A stretch of DNA of 64,000 bases. Origin: Ypsolopha sequella. Taxonomy: Eukaryota; Arthropoda; Insecta; Lepidoptera; Ypsolophidae. The stretch lies in assembly GCA_934047225.1 (NCBI GenBank), contig CAKOHE010000029.1:186001-250000 (forward strand), written 5' to 3'. A program made the position numbers and the translations under genes. Every line of letters starts with the position of its first letter. The first letter of the stretch is position 1. The notes beneath the pieces were generated by a model that was not told the DNA's origin, did no database searches, and saw nothing but the letters and a program-made list of their open reading frames with translations. Below are positions 10,589 through 20,365 of this stretch, in pieces.

Positions 10589-13500
10589 ATCAAAGCCTTC
10601 TTTGTAATCTATGCCTACCATAGATACATTTTCATATATTGTCAACATGTCTAGTGTGTCAATTGAATAACCTAATTAAAGATGTAACTATATTGCACAT
10701 TCCAATCCTTATTCATCGTAAAGTATCCACCACTTTAACATGTCAGCAAGTTGCCTGGTTGCTGGCACTTTGCGCACAGTGATGACACCATCTGTGACAC
10801 ATTCTCTCACAAAGAACGATCTTATTCGAATATGTTTCGTTCGTTGATGAAATTCATATGGTGGGTTCTTGGCTAGCCTAATTGCAGACTCATTATCGAT
10901 GCAAAGGGTAGTTGGACATTCCTCATCCGTAATGTCTTTCAAGATACTCTTCAGCCATATGATCTCGCGTGCAGTTTCACTCGCAGCTACAATTTCTGCT
11001 TCTGTAGATGAAATCGCAACAGTTGATTGTCGTTTGCTCTGCCATGAAATTGGTCCTCCAGCAAACAAACATAACATTCCAGTAGTGGAGCGTCCCGTAC
11101 TATGATCACCACCATGATCAGCATCACTATAACATTCTAAGCCAAAAGCCTTGTCATTTCGATAAGTGATACCTTTATCCATTGTGCCTTTCAAATAGCG
11201 CAAGATTCGCTTGGCAGTTTGGATATCCTCCTTAGTAGGATTATCTAGATTGCGTGATACGATACTTATAGCATAGGCTATATCTGGTCTTGTCCCTGTC
11301 ATGAGGTAAGCTAATGCTCCGACTACTTGACGATAAGGGAAAGGTGCAGAAGTCTCTTCCTTTTCTTTATTGGAATTCGATTTTAAAATTGGTGTTGCAA
11401 CAGCTTTACAATTCTCCATACCGAATCTTTCTAGAACGCGTTTAGTATACGCTGCCTGATGAAGTAGAATAGAGCCGTCTGCTTCTTTTTTAATTTCCAT
11501 TCCCAGAAAATAGCTCGCTGTTTTGACAGTTATTTTGAAACGCTTCTTTAGCTCCTCTATAAAAATTTTTGCTTCCTCATCACTTGTTGAAGCAAAGAGT
11601 CCATCATCTACGTAAAGGGCTAAAATTATTTTGCTTTTGCCTTTCTTTCGTATAAACAGGCAAGGATCCGCTTTACTCTGTTTAAAACCAACCTCAATGA
11701 TGTAATCTGTTATACATCGGTTCCAGCAACGTGGTGCCTGCTTTAGTCCATAGAGACTCTTTTTTAGCTTGAACACAAGTTTGGAATTAGTTGCGTAGCC
11801 TTCTGGAGGCTTCATAAAAATTTCCTCATCTAACTTTCCGTATAAGAAAGCAGTTGATACATCGAATTGGGCCAGAGACATATTTTCCTTCACAGCAACA
11901 CTTAGCAACGTTCTTATAGTGCTGCTTTTTGCCACAGGACTGAAAGTCTTGAAAAAATCCAAACCTTCCTTTTGAGAATATCCTTTTATAACTAATCTGG
12001 CCTTATACTTTTCTAAAGTACCATCAGGATTAGTCTTAATCTTGAAAATCCATTTGCAAGGAATAGCTTTCCTGCCTTTCGGTAATTCAACTAATTCCCA
12101 CGTTTCGTTCTCTTTCAAGGAATTTATTTCGTTGTTAATGGCTTCTTGCCATTTGTTCCGATCAACTCTTGACATAGCTTCTTTGAAAGTTTTTGGTTCA
12201 TCAGCAGGTTGATTCAATGTCATATTACAAACGTCATCTCTGTATCGACTTGGAGGTCTGAGGTTATTCCGGTCTCTAAGAGTAATTTGACCTTCACGTT
12301 CAATTTCATTTTCTAAGAGGTCACAGTTATCCTCATTTTCAGATTCTCCAGTATCATGCTGATTGTCGATCTCATTTCGTACTTGGACATCTTGTTCTAT
12401 ATAAGCTTCCTGCTCATCGACTCTATCATAGTGTGATGTCGATATCATTGGTTTATTTGAAGATATTCGTATCTCTTGAGCATCATCCCGCTGTACCGTC
12501 ATTTCTTGCGATGTCTCTTGTTGGAGATCTGGTAGCTCATATCGAAGCATTTTGTTGGTTGAGGTTGATGGTTCAGAATTTTGAGGGATGTCATCTTTGA
12601 CAGTGTCTCCTAGTAACGGTGTCTCTTCGAATGTCACATCTCTGGATCTTATCAAGTTGTGATTGACTTTATCCCAAATCCTGTAGCCTTCATCTCCATC
12701 ATAGCCAATCAAGATTCCTTTTTGTGCTTTCTTGTCTAGCTTTTTGCGGTTTGACTTAGGAATGTGGGCGTAGCATTTGCAACCAATGATTCTCAGGTGC
12801 TTGATACCAGGTTTCTTTCCGTGCCATAACTCATAGGGTGATTTCCCTTCTACACTAGTCGGGCCAGTACGATTTAGGATGTACGCCGCAGTGTTTATGA
12901 GTTCTGCCCAAAGGCCTTGAGGTATCTCCTCATGAGCATGCATCATTGCTCGTGCTGCTTCTACTACCGTCCGATTCTCTCTTTCAACGCAGCCAGCCTG
13001 TTCGTGAGTGTGAGGCATCGTTAGTCTCTGTTTTATGCCATGCTCGCACAAGATTTTTCGAAATTGTTCATTGTCAAATTCTCCTCCATTATCACTCAGG
13101 ATTTCTTTCACAATATGTCCAGCAACTTTGACTTCAGCTAGCATTTGCTTGAGCTTTGTCGGTGCTTCAGATTTCTGTTTCAGAAAATATATGTATCGAT
13201 AACGAGTGAAATCATCTTTGAAGATTAAGAAATATCGAAACTTCTTGATCGAATATGCAAAAGGTCCGCATATGTCAGTATGAATTAGCTCTCCAGGTTG
13301 AGTTGATCTAATCCTTGTACCGAACTTTTGTCTATGAGCCTTTCCATATACACAGCCCTCACATAGATCTGTTTGACTGTCCTCCACTTTTATTCCGAAC
13401 TCTTTTTGTATGAGCTGTTTCACGTGTCTCTTATTTTGATGAGCGAGCCTCTCATGATAAATTTGTAGTGGATTAGTCATTGCCAGGTTAACTTCTGATT

Positions 13501-13715
13501 TCGGCGACAGGCAAGTGAGTTCCACTTTATAAAGTCCACCATTTCTCTGCCTAGTTCCAGTTAACTTAATGATTCCATCTACTTTCAACGTACACTTGTT
13601 TGTTGTCGACTCGAAAACACTGTTGTACGTGTGGTCATGTGCAGCAAGCACAGAAAACAGATTCATCTTTATATTTGGGACGTACCAAACATCTTTGAGT
13701 AAAATTTGCTCTATA
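10589..13715 (-). mobile_element. Copia body lacking LTRs, inside a CR1-like LINE
   Basis: Minus-strand Copia sequence placed between the two halves of a CR1-like LINE. There is no direct repeat at its ends, and gag plus the protease core are missing. Both ends are therefore truncated. The high-coordinate edge falls near 13712, where Copia coding turns into AT-rich sequence. The low-coordinate edge near 10589 shows only a T6 run. How it arrived (deletion of LTRs, or a LINE-style processed copy) is unresolved. Confidence 0.75.
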
Positions 13716-13732
13716 AAATATATAACAAACAA
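10709..13732 (-). CDS. Copia integrase-RT-RNase H polyprotein (truncated N-terminus)
   Basis: A single 1007-codon open frame without internal stops; about the first six codons are junction sequence. Domains in order: end of the protease region (LLKDVWYVPNIKMNLFSV); zinc-binding pre-integrase (HERLAHQNKRHVK, CEGCVYGKAH); integrase core (DICGPF, SDNGGEFDN near residue 211); RT with SLYGLKQAPRCW and catalytic YVDDGLFAS near residue 702; RNase H with SSTEAEIVAASE near residue 907. The intact pol but absent gag and LTRs is unusual: the copy cannot move alone, yet its frame has not decayed. Confidence 0.88.
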   Translation of the reverse strand: MFVIYFIEQILLKDVWYVPNIKMNLFSVLAAHDHTYNSVFESTTNKCTLKVDGIIKLTGTRQRNGGLYKVELTCLSPKSEVNLAMTNPLQIYHERLAHQNKRHVKQLIQKEFGIKVEDSQTDLCEGCVYGKAHRQKFGTRIRSTQPGELIHTDICGPFAYSIKKFRYFLIFKDDFTRYRYIYFLKQKSEAPTKLKQMLAEVKVAGHIVKEILSDNGGEFDNEQFRKILCEHGIKQRLTMPHTHEQAGCVERENRTVVEAARAMMHAHEEIPQGLWAELINTAAYILNRTGPTSVEGKSPYELWHGKKPGIKHLRIIGCKCYAHIPKSNRKKLDKKAQKGILIGYDGDEGYRIWDKVNHNLIRSRDVTFEETPLLGDTVKDDIPQNSEPSTSTNKMLRYELPDLQQETSQEMTVQRDDAQEIRISSNKPMISTSHYDRVDEQEAYIEQDVQVRNEIDNQHDTGESENEDNCDLLENEIEREGQITLRDRNNLRPPSRYRDDVCNMTLNQPADEPKTFKEAMSRVDRNKWQEAINNEINSLKENETWELVELPKGRKAIPCKWIFKIKTNPDGTLEKYKARLVIKGYSQKEGLDFFKTFSPVAKSSTIRTLLSVAVKENMSLAQFDVSTAFLYGKLDEEIFMKPPEGYATNSKLVFKLKKSLYGLKQAPRCWNRCITDYIIEVGFKQSKADPCLFIRKKGKSKIILALYVDDGLFASTSDEEAKIFIEELKKRFKITVKTASYFLGMEIKKEADGSILLHQAAYTKRVLERFGMENCKAVATPILKSNSNKEKEETSAPFPYRQVVGALAYLMTGTRPDIAYAISIVSRNLDNPTKEDIQTAKRILRYLKGTMDKGITYRNDKAFGLECYSDADHGGDHSTGRSTTGMLCLFAGGPISWQSKRQSTVAISSTEAEIVAASETAREIIWLKSILKDITDEECPTTLCIDNESAIRLAKNPPYEFHQRTKHIRIRSFFVRECVTDGVITVRKVPATRQLADMLKWWILYDE

Positions 13733-13819
13733 TAAAAATAATATATATATGTATACGTCATGAAATAAATTGTCAACTGGGAAAAAAAAATAAATAAAAA
13801 ATAATGATAATGAATATTT

Positions 13820-14145
13820 CGGTAATCAGAGTGAAAGATAGTGTCCTTTAACTAGTCTCTTGAAGATAGGCAGGGAAGGGGCTCTTCTTATATGTAATAT
13901 ATATCACCTCAGAGGTCACTCCCTTAAAATCGTTGGAACAAAGTGTGCAAGCAACCCCCGTCAACATTTTCTGCCAAACCGTGTAGTTAGTGGGTGGAAT
14001 AGTCTACCAGAAGCTGTAATCAGTGCATCCACAGTGAACTCATTCAAAAATAAACTTGACAATTTCATGAAAACTAAAGTGCAGTGATATACACAAAATC
14101 AGCTTTTAGCTGCCTGTGTATCAATAATAATAATAATAATCTTAT
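13820..14145 (+). pseudogene. CR1-like LINE 3' end (C-terminus and tail)
   Basis: Frame 13908-14087 reads RGHSLKIVGTKCASNPRQHF, then VVSGWNSLPEAVISASTVNS and FKNKLDNFMKTKVQ. This is the characteristic end of CR1-like LINE ORF2. After the stop comes a short hairpin (AGCTTTTAGCT) and the 3' tail of about five AAT repeats (14126-14142), typical of LINE termini. It continues the fragment at 9534-10588 on the same strand, split by the Copia body. Confidence 0.82.
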
Positions 14146-14215
14146 CAAGAAAATGGATGGTATTTAAGACGAACTGTTTTCGAAGATTAAATTTTTATAA
14201 TCGAACGGTGTAACA

Positions 14216-14450
14216 TCTTTATTGCAACAATTAACTTAAATAACAATAAAATTAAAATAAAAGGACTAAAATAAATACATCTAAACTAAACTAAAAATGA
14301 CCGTAAAAATAAACTAAAACACCTTAAAAAATAAACTATATTATAAATAAAAAACTTCGTCCAAATAGCTGCTCTGCGGCAAGGTGCCCAGTATGCTGGC
14401 GACATTCCCACGCTGGATTGCTAATCGAACTAAAAATAAAAACAAATTTT
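14216..14450 (-). pseudogene. 3' end of an unidentified mobile element (copy 1)
   Basis: On the minus strand a short frame reads RLAIQRGNVASILGTLPQSS and ends DEVFYL-stop (about 14361-14447). An AT-rich trailer follows, ending in an AATAAA signal just before 14220. The peptide is clearly related to the one at 25853-26045, so both are remnants of one family. A third copy of the trailer alone occurs near 21990-22110. I do not recognise the parent protein. Confidence 0.5.
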
Positions 14451-14579
14451 AATACGTAGATGTAAAAACTCGAAATCAACTTTCAAACAAAAAGAAAATA
14501 ATTGAAATAGCTATTGAATTACAGGAATTGAATTTGTAAGAAAATTTCGGCAATTTAATATGTAATTACAAGACAATAA

Positions 14580-14738
14580 AGCCAATTCTGAAGGCTTTAA
14601 TTTTAGCTTTAGTGCTGTCTAAACAAAACTTTGTCTATCGTAAAATTGTCTTTAAATGCTAGGAATAGAATCTGAATTACTTTGGAATAATTTTAGTTTT
14701 GAGAGCACTAAAACTAAAATTAAAACCTTCAGAATCAG
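14580..14738. mobile_element. MITE, family 1 (copy 1)
   Basis: Inverted-repeat ends of about 38 bp: left arm ATTCTGAAGGCTTTAATTTT, right arm its near-perfect complement ending CCTTCAGAATCAGC. Total about 159 bp, no coding. A diverged relative lies at 26905-27060. Confidence 0.7.
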
Positions 14739-15038
14739 CTACAGTGGTATCGATTCGAATGTGCACAAATACGACTTAACTTAACTAAAATTAAGTTAAG
14801 ATGTGTCAAATTACTTTTGCTATTCGGTAAAACACAACTTAACCTATTTTGACAGGAGCAAACTAATTTTGGTTAATTAAGACCAAAACACAATTTTGCA
14901 ATTCGAAGTGACCATCTAACTGTCAAATTTTAGAAACGTCAAACTAAAAATGGACAAATTTTAGTTGAGACATATTTCGTGACGATTAAATTTTAACAAG
15001 TTCATTCAGAATGTTTTCTGATCGTTTTTGAGGTAAGA

Positions 15039-15082
15039 ATGGAGGAAAATGTCGTGTTGGCCTTAGCAGATGCAGAAAAAAG
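15039..15082 (+). other. Candidate first exon with splice donor
   Basis: ATG followed by EENVVLALADAEKR and then AG|GTAAAT, a good splice donor. It is too short to identify. It sits upstream of the YqaJ remnant in the same orientation. Confidence 0.3.
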
Positions 15083-15467
15083 GTAAATGGTACTGTTAAA
15101 ACTAGCATTTTCCGCCCAGAGTTTACCAAAGGCGGCACTAAAAATTATATGTCTTGTCTTGTTTTTTTAAGTGGCTTTGTACTGTTTGTACACCCCAATC
15201 TATTTTTCCTAAATAAATCAAGATACTTATTCTGATTAAATTGCTTCCTATAAGTAGGTAGGTATATGTTTGTGGTGTTTGCAAACTTATTTTCAAAATA
15301 CTTATTCCAGGAGACAAGCCGTACCTGCTGCTACCACCCCTTATGAAACAAAAACCCGAAGCAGAGTAGAACTACAATTCAAGTCATGCTTTTGCATGTA
15401 ACATAGCGAAGATGACTCTCAGATGTCTTGAAATAAATGGTGACGCCTACATAAACACCGGATACTG

Positions 15468-15706
15468 CACTATGAACAAGACAAAGCTGGGCTGTTTTTG
15501 AGTGCTTCTCCTGATGGCCTGCTGGTCAACCGAGAAGTTACTGAAGTGAAATGTCCACATGTTGCAAAAAAGGTCTGAAATTACTCCTGTAATGGTACCA
15601 TACCCTAAGAAAGTGAATGTTGAAAAGGAATCATAGTCATTAATTACTACCAAATGACCGCCTGTGGTCTAATGTGGTTTGAGCACTTGGTCGTGTCTGC
15701 ACATTA
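15468..15706 (+). pseudogene. YqaJ-type nuclease remnant
   Basis: Frame 15468-15575 reads HYEQDKAGLFLSASPDGLLV, then EVTEVKCPHVAKK. SxSPDGL followed by EVKCP is the catalytic PD-(D/E)XK signature of YqaJ-family recombination nucleases (D in PDG, then E-x-K). After a stop and a frame change, QMTACGLMWFEHLVV (15651 onward) resembles the downstream QMxxxG...W block of the same domain. Frames are broken, so this is dead. In insects such domains often come from transposons. Confidence 0.6.
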
Positions 15707-16224
15707 AGGTGTGGGTCCATTTGGTGCCTGAAGTACAGTAATAGAGCCCACCAATCATCACGCTGGGACATACTAATCATTGGTAAAACATGGGTGTACG
15801 AGTGTGGACTATGACTTGCATTTCACAGTTTATACTCGAAAACACATGACACCCTCTGGGGGATTCATATCGTTGTACTGCTAAATACAGAGCCAGTAGT
15901 CCTGTACATCTGGAAAAGTAGAAAGTACTGTAATTTAATTATTTAGAACTTATCAGAATAGGGGTGATATGATGTATATAGACAAATATTAATTATTGCA
16001 AATATTGTTTCAAAATTTGATGTTTTTTATTCTTCTCATTTAAAAAAAGATGTAAAAAGTTTATGGCAAATTAAAACAATAAGTATGTATTACAAATGTT
16101 ATTTTATTTTTACATTATGTTCTCCTAAAAATAGCAACATATACAATAAACAAAAAATATTTTAGACAGCTAATAAAATATGGAGTAAGTAAGTACTTAA
16201 CAATTTTTTTTATATTTTATAAGT

Positions 16225-16325
16225 TTTTAATAGCCAAAAACATGTGTTCTAAATGAACTCTCTTACTAGCTAGCTTATGGTCTAACCTTCCACCACAGGG
16301 AATTAGAGATTTTAGAAATGTAGAC
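16225..16325 (-). pseudogene. Unrecognised coding-like C-terminus
   Basis: The minus strand reads FLKSLIPCGGRLDHKLASKR and then VHLEHMFLAIKNL before a stop near 16226. It looks like real protein but I cannot assign it. It could be part of a transposase gene convergent with the YqaJ remnant. Confidence 0.3.
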
Positions 16326-16340
16326 TGTTATATCTAATAT

Positions 16341-16510
16341 GCGTTGCGTTTCTAAACATCCGGGTAAATGTAAAAATTAACTGTCAAAGAGAATTTTACA
16401 TTTCTGACAAGGTTTATTGAACAACTTCGTGCTTTTCGTTTTCACTCAGGTGGTTGTGGAACGGGTGACAGTTCATTTTTACCTTTACCCCGGTATTTAG
16501 GAACGCTACC
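16341..16510. mobile_element. MITE, family 2
   Basis: Inverted arms of about 40 bp. The left starts GCGTTTCTAAACATCCGGG and carries TTAACTGTCA; the right ends TGACAGTTCATTTTTACC followed by CCCCGGTATTTAGGAACGC. About 170 bp and non-coding. Confidence 0.65.
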
Positions 16511-16819
16511 TTAATGTAGATACTTAAAATATAATGTAAATAAATCTAAAATGTTGAATCCCTGATCTGCCCATATACTACCAGGTTAAACGTTGACAGG
16601 AACCCTAAACGCTTCTGAAAAATAGGACACCAAACTCTTATGAGTAGTAAGTAATCATTAGACCTATAACGAAAATTTTCCAAGTCTTTTTTCCCATAGT
16701 GCCCCCTTTTCTACACCCCAACCCTATAACGTGAGGAAAATTAACAATGCCCTCACTCAATTGTGCTCACTTCATTTCATTATATACACTGTCAACATGA
16801 CTTTGAACTGCTTGGCGTT

Positions 16820-16950
16820 TCAATGGATGATTAGTTTTCTTTGACTACTGTTCTCGAAGCGAGCTTGTTGTTCCTTAGCCAATGGTAACTCTTCAAAAAT
16901 ATAGGTACTTGGATAGGTACGTGTAAAAAACTTGGCAAGAGGTTTATTTT
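16820..16950 (-). other. Candidate terminal exon with splice acceptor
   Basis: The minus strand has CTTGTTTCAG| at 16951-16960, a strong acceptor, followed by an open frame NKPLAKFFTRTYPSTYIFEE and LPLAKEQQARFENSSQRKL to a stop at 16820. Family not recognised. Confidence 0.3.
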
Positions 16951-17304
16951 CTGAAACAAGAAAAAGGTGTATAAATACTTTGTTGTAATATTTTAGTACT
17001 TGAAACAAATATTTAGGTTCATTCAAGACATCATAGTGGATAAGAAACTAACCTGTAAGCCTGTAAGCACTTTTTTCATCTGATTTGATCAGAACATAAC
17101 CTCGACAATTTTTTCTTTTATGCGACTTCTGCAACAATTTTATCCGCATTTATTAGCTCTCCTCCCACTCCATGGCTTTAATTAGTTATTTCTTTGATTG
17201 CTTTCCTATTTATTCTGAGCTTGGTTGCTTTTTCGTTCGACTGCAAAGTTGTTGTCTTTTCGACTCACAACACAACACAATCACAAAATTCTAGGTTATA
17301 AAGG

Positions 17305-17442
17305 GCTGCGTTCAGTTTGATCGTCAAACGACGCTACGTCTGACGGACTACATGCTATCTCTTTTGCACGCGTTGTAATTGAACATGCTAACCTGCTGTC
17401 AGTGTTAGGTGGGCTTCGCCCGACGTTCAAACTAAACGCAGC
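17305..17442. mobile_element. MITE, family 3
   Basis: Arms GCTGCGTTCAGTTTGATCGTC and GACGTTCAAACTAAACGCAGC are inverted repeats of about 21 bp enclosing 138 bp. No coding and no clear target duplication. Confidence 0.7.
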
Positions 17443-17711
17443 AATTATTACGTTATAACATTTTGTGGTCTGTGGACCGCTTTAAAAACCAATAACGTTC
17501 GTTATTTTTAGTAATCTGTGTATTCAATTTAATCCTCGCAAAATCAAATAAACGGGCACCCAAATTTAGTTTGACAAAACCGAATTGAACACAAAAAAAA
17601 CTTAACTAATTTTAATCGCTTTTTGGTTAGGTTATGTTTTAGTGCGGTGTTTAACCGAATCGAGTCCAGTAGCTAGCTTTGTAGGCGGCACTTTTATCTC
17701 CATACTCGTAA

Positions 17712-17978
17712 GGGGTCATCCATTAATCACGTGAGGCTCGAAAGGGAGGTAGGGGGTTCGGAAAAAAACACCAAATATCACTAGGAGGGAGGGAGGGGTG
17801 TAGTGAGATATCACGTGTATTTATTTTTTCTTTGAAGGCGCAATTTTTAAACCAAAAAATAAAATAAATAAAAATTTTCAATAGGTATACCTTGTACCAA
17901 AAAAATACACGTGATTTTGGGTAGGGGGAGAGGGGTTCAAAAGTTGCTAAAAACATGACGTGAATAATGGACGGCCCC
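17712..17978. mobile_element. PIF/Harbinger-like MITE
   Basis: A 267-bp element starting GGGGTCATCCATTAATCACG and ending CACGT-type sequence, ...TGAATAATGGACGGCCCC; the arms are imperfect inverted repeats of about 24 bp. It is flanked by TAA at 17709-17711 and 17979-17981. The 3-bp TAA duplication and G-rich ends fit Harbinger-type MITEs. Confidence 0.75.
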
Positions 17979-18240
17979 TAAAATAACATAATAATATTTG
18001 ACCCTCCTGTAAACTTAAAAAGCCTATGTTATGTAACGTATGTTACTCGCGTTTGTTATGAATATATCAAAAGCATCGATAAAGAAATCAATGTTACTTT
18101 GTTGTTGCACATTAAAAACAAAATTCCATGTAAGTGAAGCTGCGGGAAAAGGCTACTTATAAATACGAATCAACGGATTTAAAATCTTGCACTAAAAACG
18201 AACAAATTCATTACATATCAATACAATATACTTACATATA

Positions 18241-18490
18241 CAACGTGTAGAAAGATGTAACCATATTTGAAGAGCTTATTTAGTCAATGGTATAGAACAA
18301 CTTTTACTATGGAACAAACACTGTATGCAAAAATGCAATACCGCTCGACCGAAATGTATAGAAGGGCAGATTTTTTTTTTGAGATTTCAGGGTTGGCTCC
18401 ATAGTAAAAGTTGTTCTATACCATTGACTGAAAAAGCTTTTCAAATATGGTTAATTTGAAATGAGATGTTAATCGTTCTGTTACACCTTG
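18241..18490. mobile_element. MITE with long inverted arms, TATA duplication
   Basis: A 250-bp element beginning CAACGTGTAG and ending CACCTTG. The arms are about 75 bp and nearly self-complementary (TCAATGGTATAGAACAACTT in one, its complement in the other). TATA flanks both ends (18237-18240, 18491-18494). It seems to have landed in the terminus of the next element. Confidence 0.75.
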
Positions 18491-18996
18491 TATACAATGA
18501 TATTCCACAGCCCTAGATTTCTTACTCCATATATAGACAGTTGTAAATCATGGCCCAAGTTTCTCTATATCTATACATCGAAACATCCATACATCTATAC
18601 ATCGAAACAAAACAACAATAACATAAGAGCCAAGTAAGGATTTTTCGTAAATAGACCTTGTCCGCTCTTGAATAAGATTTGTTTTACACGATCGATGTGT
18701 GCAGAAATTCTATTTTGCTTCCGTAGCTCACAAAAAGTCGTAAAACCATATTGACCAGCCAGCGAATATAGAACTCAGTGATAACTATTTTTATATCTTT
18801 CACCTTTATGCTAATGCATTAAGGTAGAAAACGGATTGCATCATATTGTCGATTTACGACGTACTATTGTTGAAACAGGCAAAGTCAGTTTTAGGACTAT
18901 AAAAGGAGTGGAGTCGCGCTTCGTTTATTTTATCCACTGATGACGATGATGACGGAACAAAGATGTAATTTATTATTTATATTTAAGGTATGTACT

Positions 18997-19050
18997 ACAT
19001 ACAAACAATCATACATACATAAATATATGTATGTATGATTGTTTGTATGT
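18997..19050. repeat. Perfect 25-bp palindrome
   Basis: Left arm 18997-19021 (ACATACAAACAATCATACAT...) and right arm 19026-19050 are exact reverse complements around a 4-base AATA loop. It lies about 95 bp downstream of a TATA-like CTATAAAAGG (18899-18908). Confidence 0.9.
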
Positions 19051-19364
19051 AATATGAATGCATGTAGCTTTTAGCTATGTGGATATATAATATGTTTGTT
19101 TAATATAAACAAGGTTTGTGTACCCTGGATCGAAGCAGGTTTATTCATTTGTACTTGTCACTAGAGGGCGCTGTAAAAGTAAATTATTAATATAAAATAA
19201 ACTAAAATATTGGATTAGATAGGAGCTTGATATATCACACAAATGTTATAAAATATTATTAGATACATCATTCGGGAAGAATAACCACTGGATGGATTTC
19301 TATGCAGTTTTCAATGTCAATTAGTGTTTTTTTAAGAAAAGTTTACTTACTGTAAAACAACATA

Positions 19365-19528
19365 CAGTAGAACGAAATAAATAATGCACATCGGCAATAT
19401 ATGGTTGTAAGTATAAAAAGCTACCTAAAAAGATATTGCGTTGATTCTAAATAAATGCAATATCTTGTAAACGTATTTACAAGGAATTGCTAATATTACC
19501 GAGGTGCGTTGTTTATTTTGTACTACTG
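19365..19528. mobile_element. Tc1/mariner-type MITE
   Basis: Ends CAGTAGAACGAAATAAATAA and its inverted partner ending TTGTACTACTG share about 30 of 37 positions. Left flank is TA. 164 bp, non-coding. CAGT-type ends beside TA suggest the mariner group. Confidence 0.65.
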
Positions 19529-19641
19529 TGAAATTTACATTTCATAAAAAATATTTAACATTAACATTTAATCTTACGTCATCAAGAGAAATAAAACCGA
19601 AATTGTGACACAAAAACTTATTTATTAGATAATTAAGTGCC

Positions 19642-19962
19642 TTAGAACAAATTTAACTTATTATATACTTGTCTTTTTGAAGTGTACTTTTTTTCAACAT
19701 TATCTTTTTTGTATATGTAATGTAGACGGACATCGACAAACTTTTCAATTATAGCCTCAGTCAAATCATACACATGATTAAACTGATCCTTGGTATGGGC
19801 ATCAATTTTTGCAAATATATTGATGTCTATTAATGATCGCAATACCTTCATGGTAATAAAAGGTTTATCATATTTCTTGAGTAGCGTTTTGCCACCACAC
19901 AGTTTTAACAAATTCCTTATGATATTCTCTGCTTTATTATTCTTTACACATTGTGGTCCAAC
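19642..19962 (-). pseudogene. C-terminal protein remnant, transposase-derived?
   Basis: An open frame from 19962 to a stop at 19642, about 106 codons with no proper start. It includes VKNNKAENIIRNLLKLCGGK, INIFAKIDAHTKDQFNHVYD and EKFVDVRLHYIYKK. The final HVYxLxxxIxxKxxxVRLxxI style occurs at the C-terminus of THAP/P-type transposase-derived insect proteins, from memory only. Position inside an inverted-repeat element agrees. Confidence 0.35.
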
Positions 19963-20044
19963 CTGGAGGGTCTACCACCTTTCGTTCCGAAGATATGCCC
20001 AAAAGAATATTTTGGCGAAAAATATTTTGGCCGATATTTGTTGG

Positions 20045-20365
20045 CACATACCTAGTGTGATGGTCCTAGTGTCAGAACTGCCAGGGACATCCCTACTGTC
20101 AGGAACAACCGCAATTTCAGGCACATCCCTAGTATCGGGTACATCCTTAGTGCCAGGCACATCCCTAATGACAGATACATCTCTTGTGTCAGGGACATCA
20201 CTATTTCAAAGTCAAAGAATGCAAAGCACATCTCTAATGTCATGGGCATCACTACAAACTCGGGGACATCATTATTTCGAATTCAAAAATAACAAGGCCC
20301 ATCCCTAGTGTCAGGGACTTAACTATGTCAAATTCAAAGAATGTAGAAGCACATCCCTAACGTCA
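20045..20365. repeat. Degenerate 18-bp minisatellite
   Basis: About 15 imperfect copies of a unit near GGCACATCCCTAGTGTCA. The block from 20080 to 20200 is tight, then copies become interrupted by CAAATTCAAAGAATG spacers. Open frames across it (GTSLVSGTSLVPGTSL on plus) are a product of the repeat, not a gene. Confidence 0.8.

Larger units (their letters stand above)
14740..17668. mobile_element. Possible YqaJ-bearing DNA transposon, decayed (ISL2EU-like?)
   Basis: The ends at 14740-14850 and 17560-17668 can be aligned as inverted arms (both contain TCGATTCG followed by TTAACT/TAACCTAACC stretches) at roughly two-thirds identity. Between them lie a small first-exon candidate (15039-15082, plus), a YqaJ-type nuclease remnant (15468-15706, plus), and two minus-strand exon-like pieces (16225-16325 and 16820-16950). 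Two MITEs also sit inside. Transposons of the ISL2EU group are known to encode a YqaJ nuclease beside a transposase, which is why I suggest it. No transposase motif was recognised, so this is tentative. Confidence 0.4.

Noticed and set aside
18890..19160. TATA-like box and downstream sequence as a solo LTR
   Set aside because: No TG...CA boundaries or target duplication could be fixed around it.
19790..20308. 172-codon plus-strand frame with GTSLV repeats
   Set aside because: Its second half is the 18-bp minisatellite and its first half opposes a more plausible minus-strand remnant.
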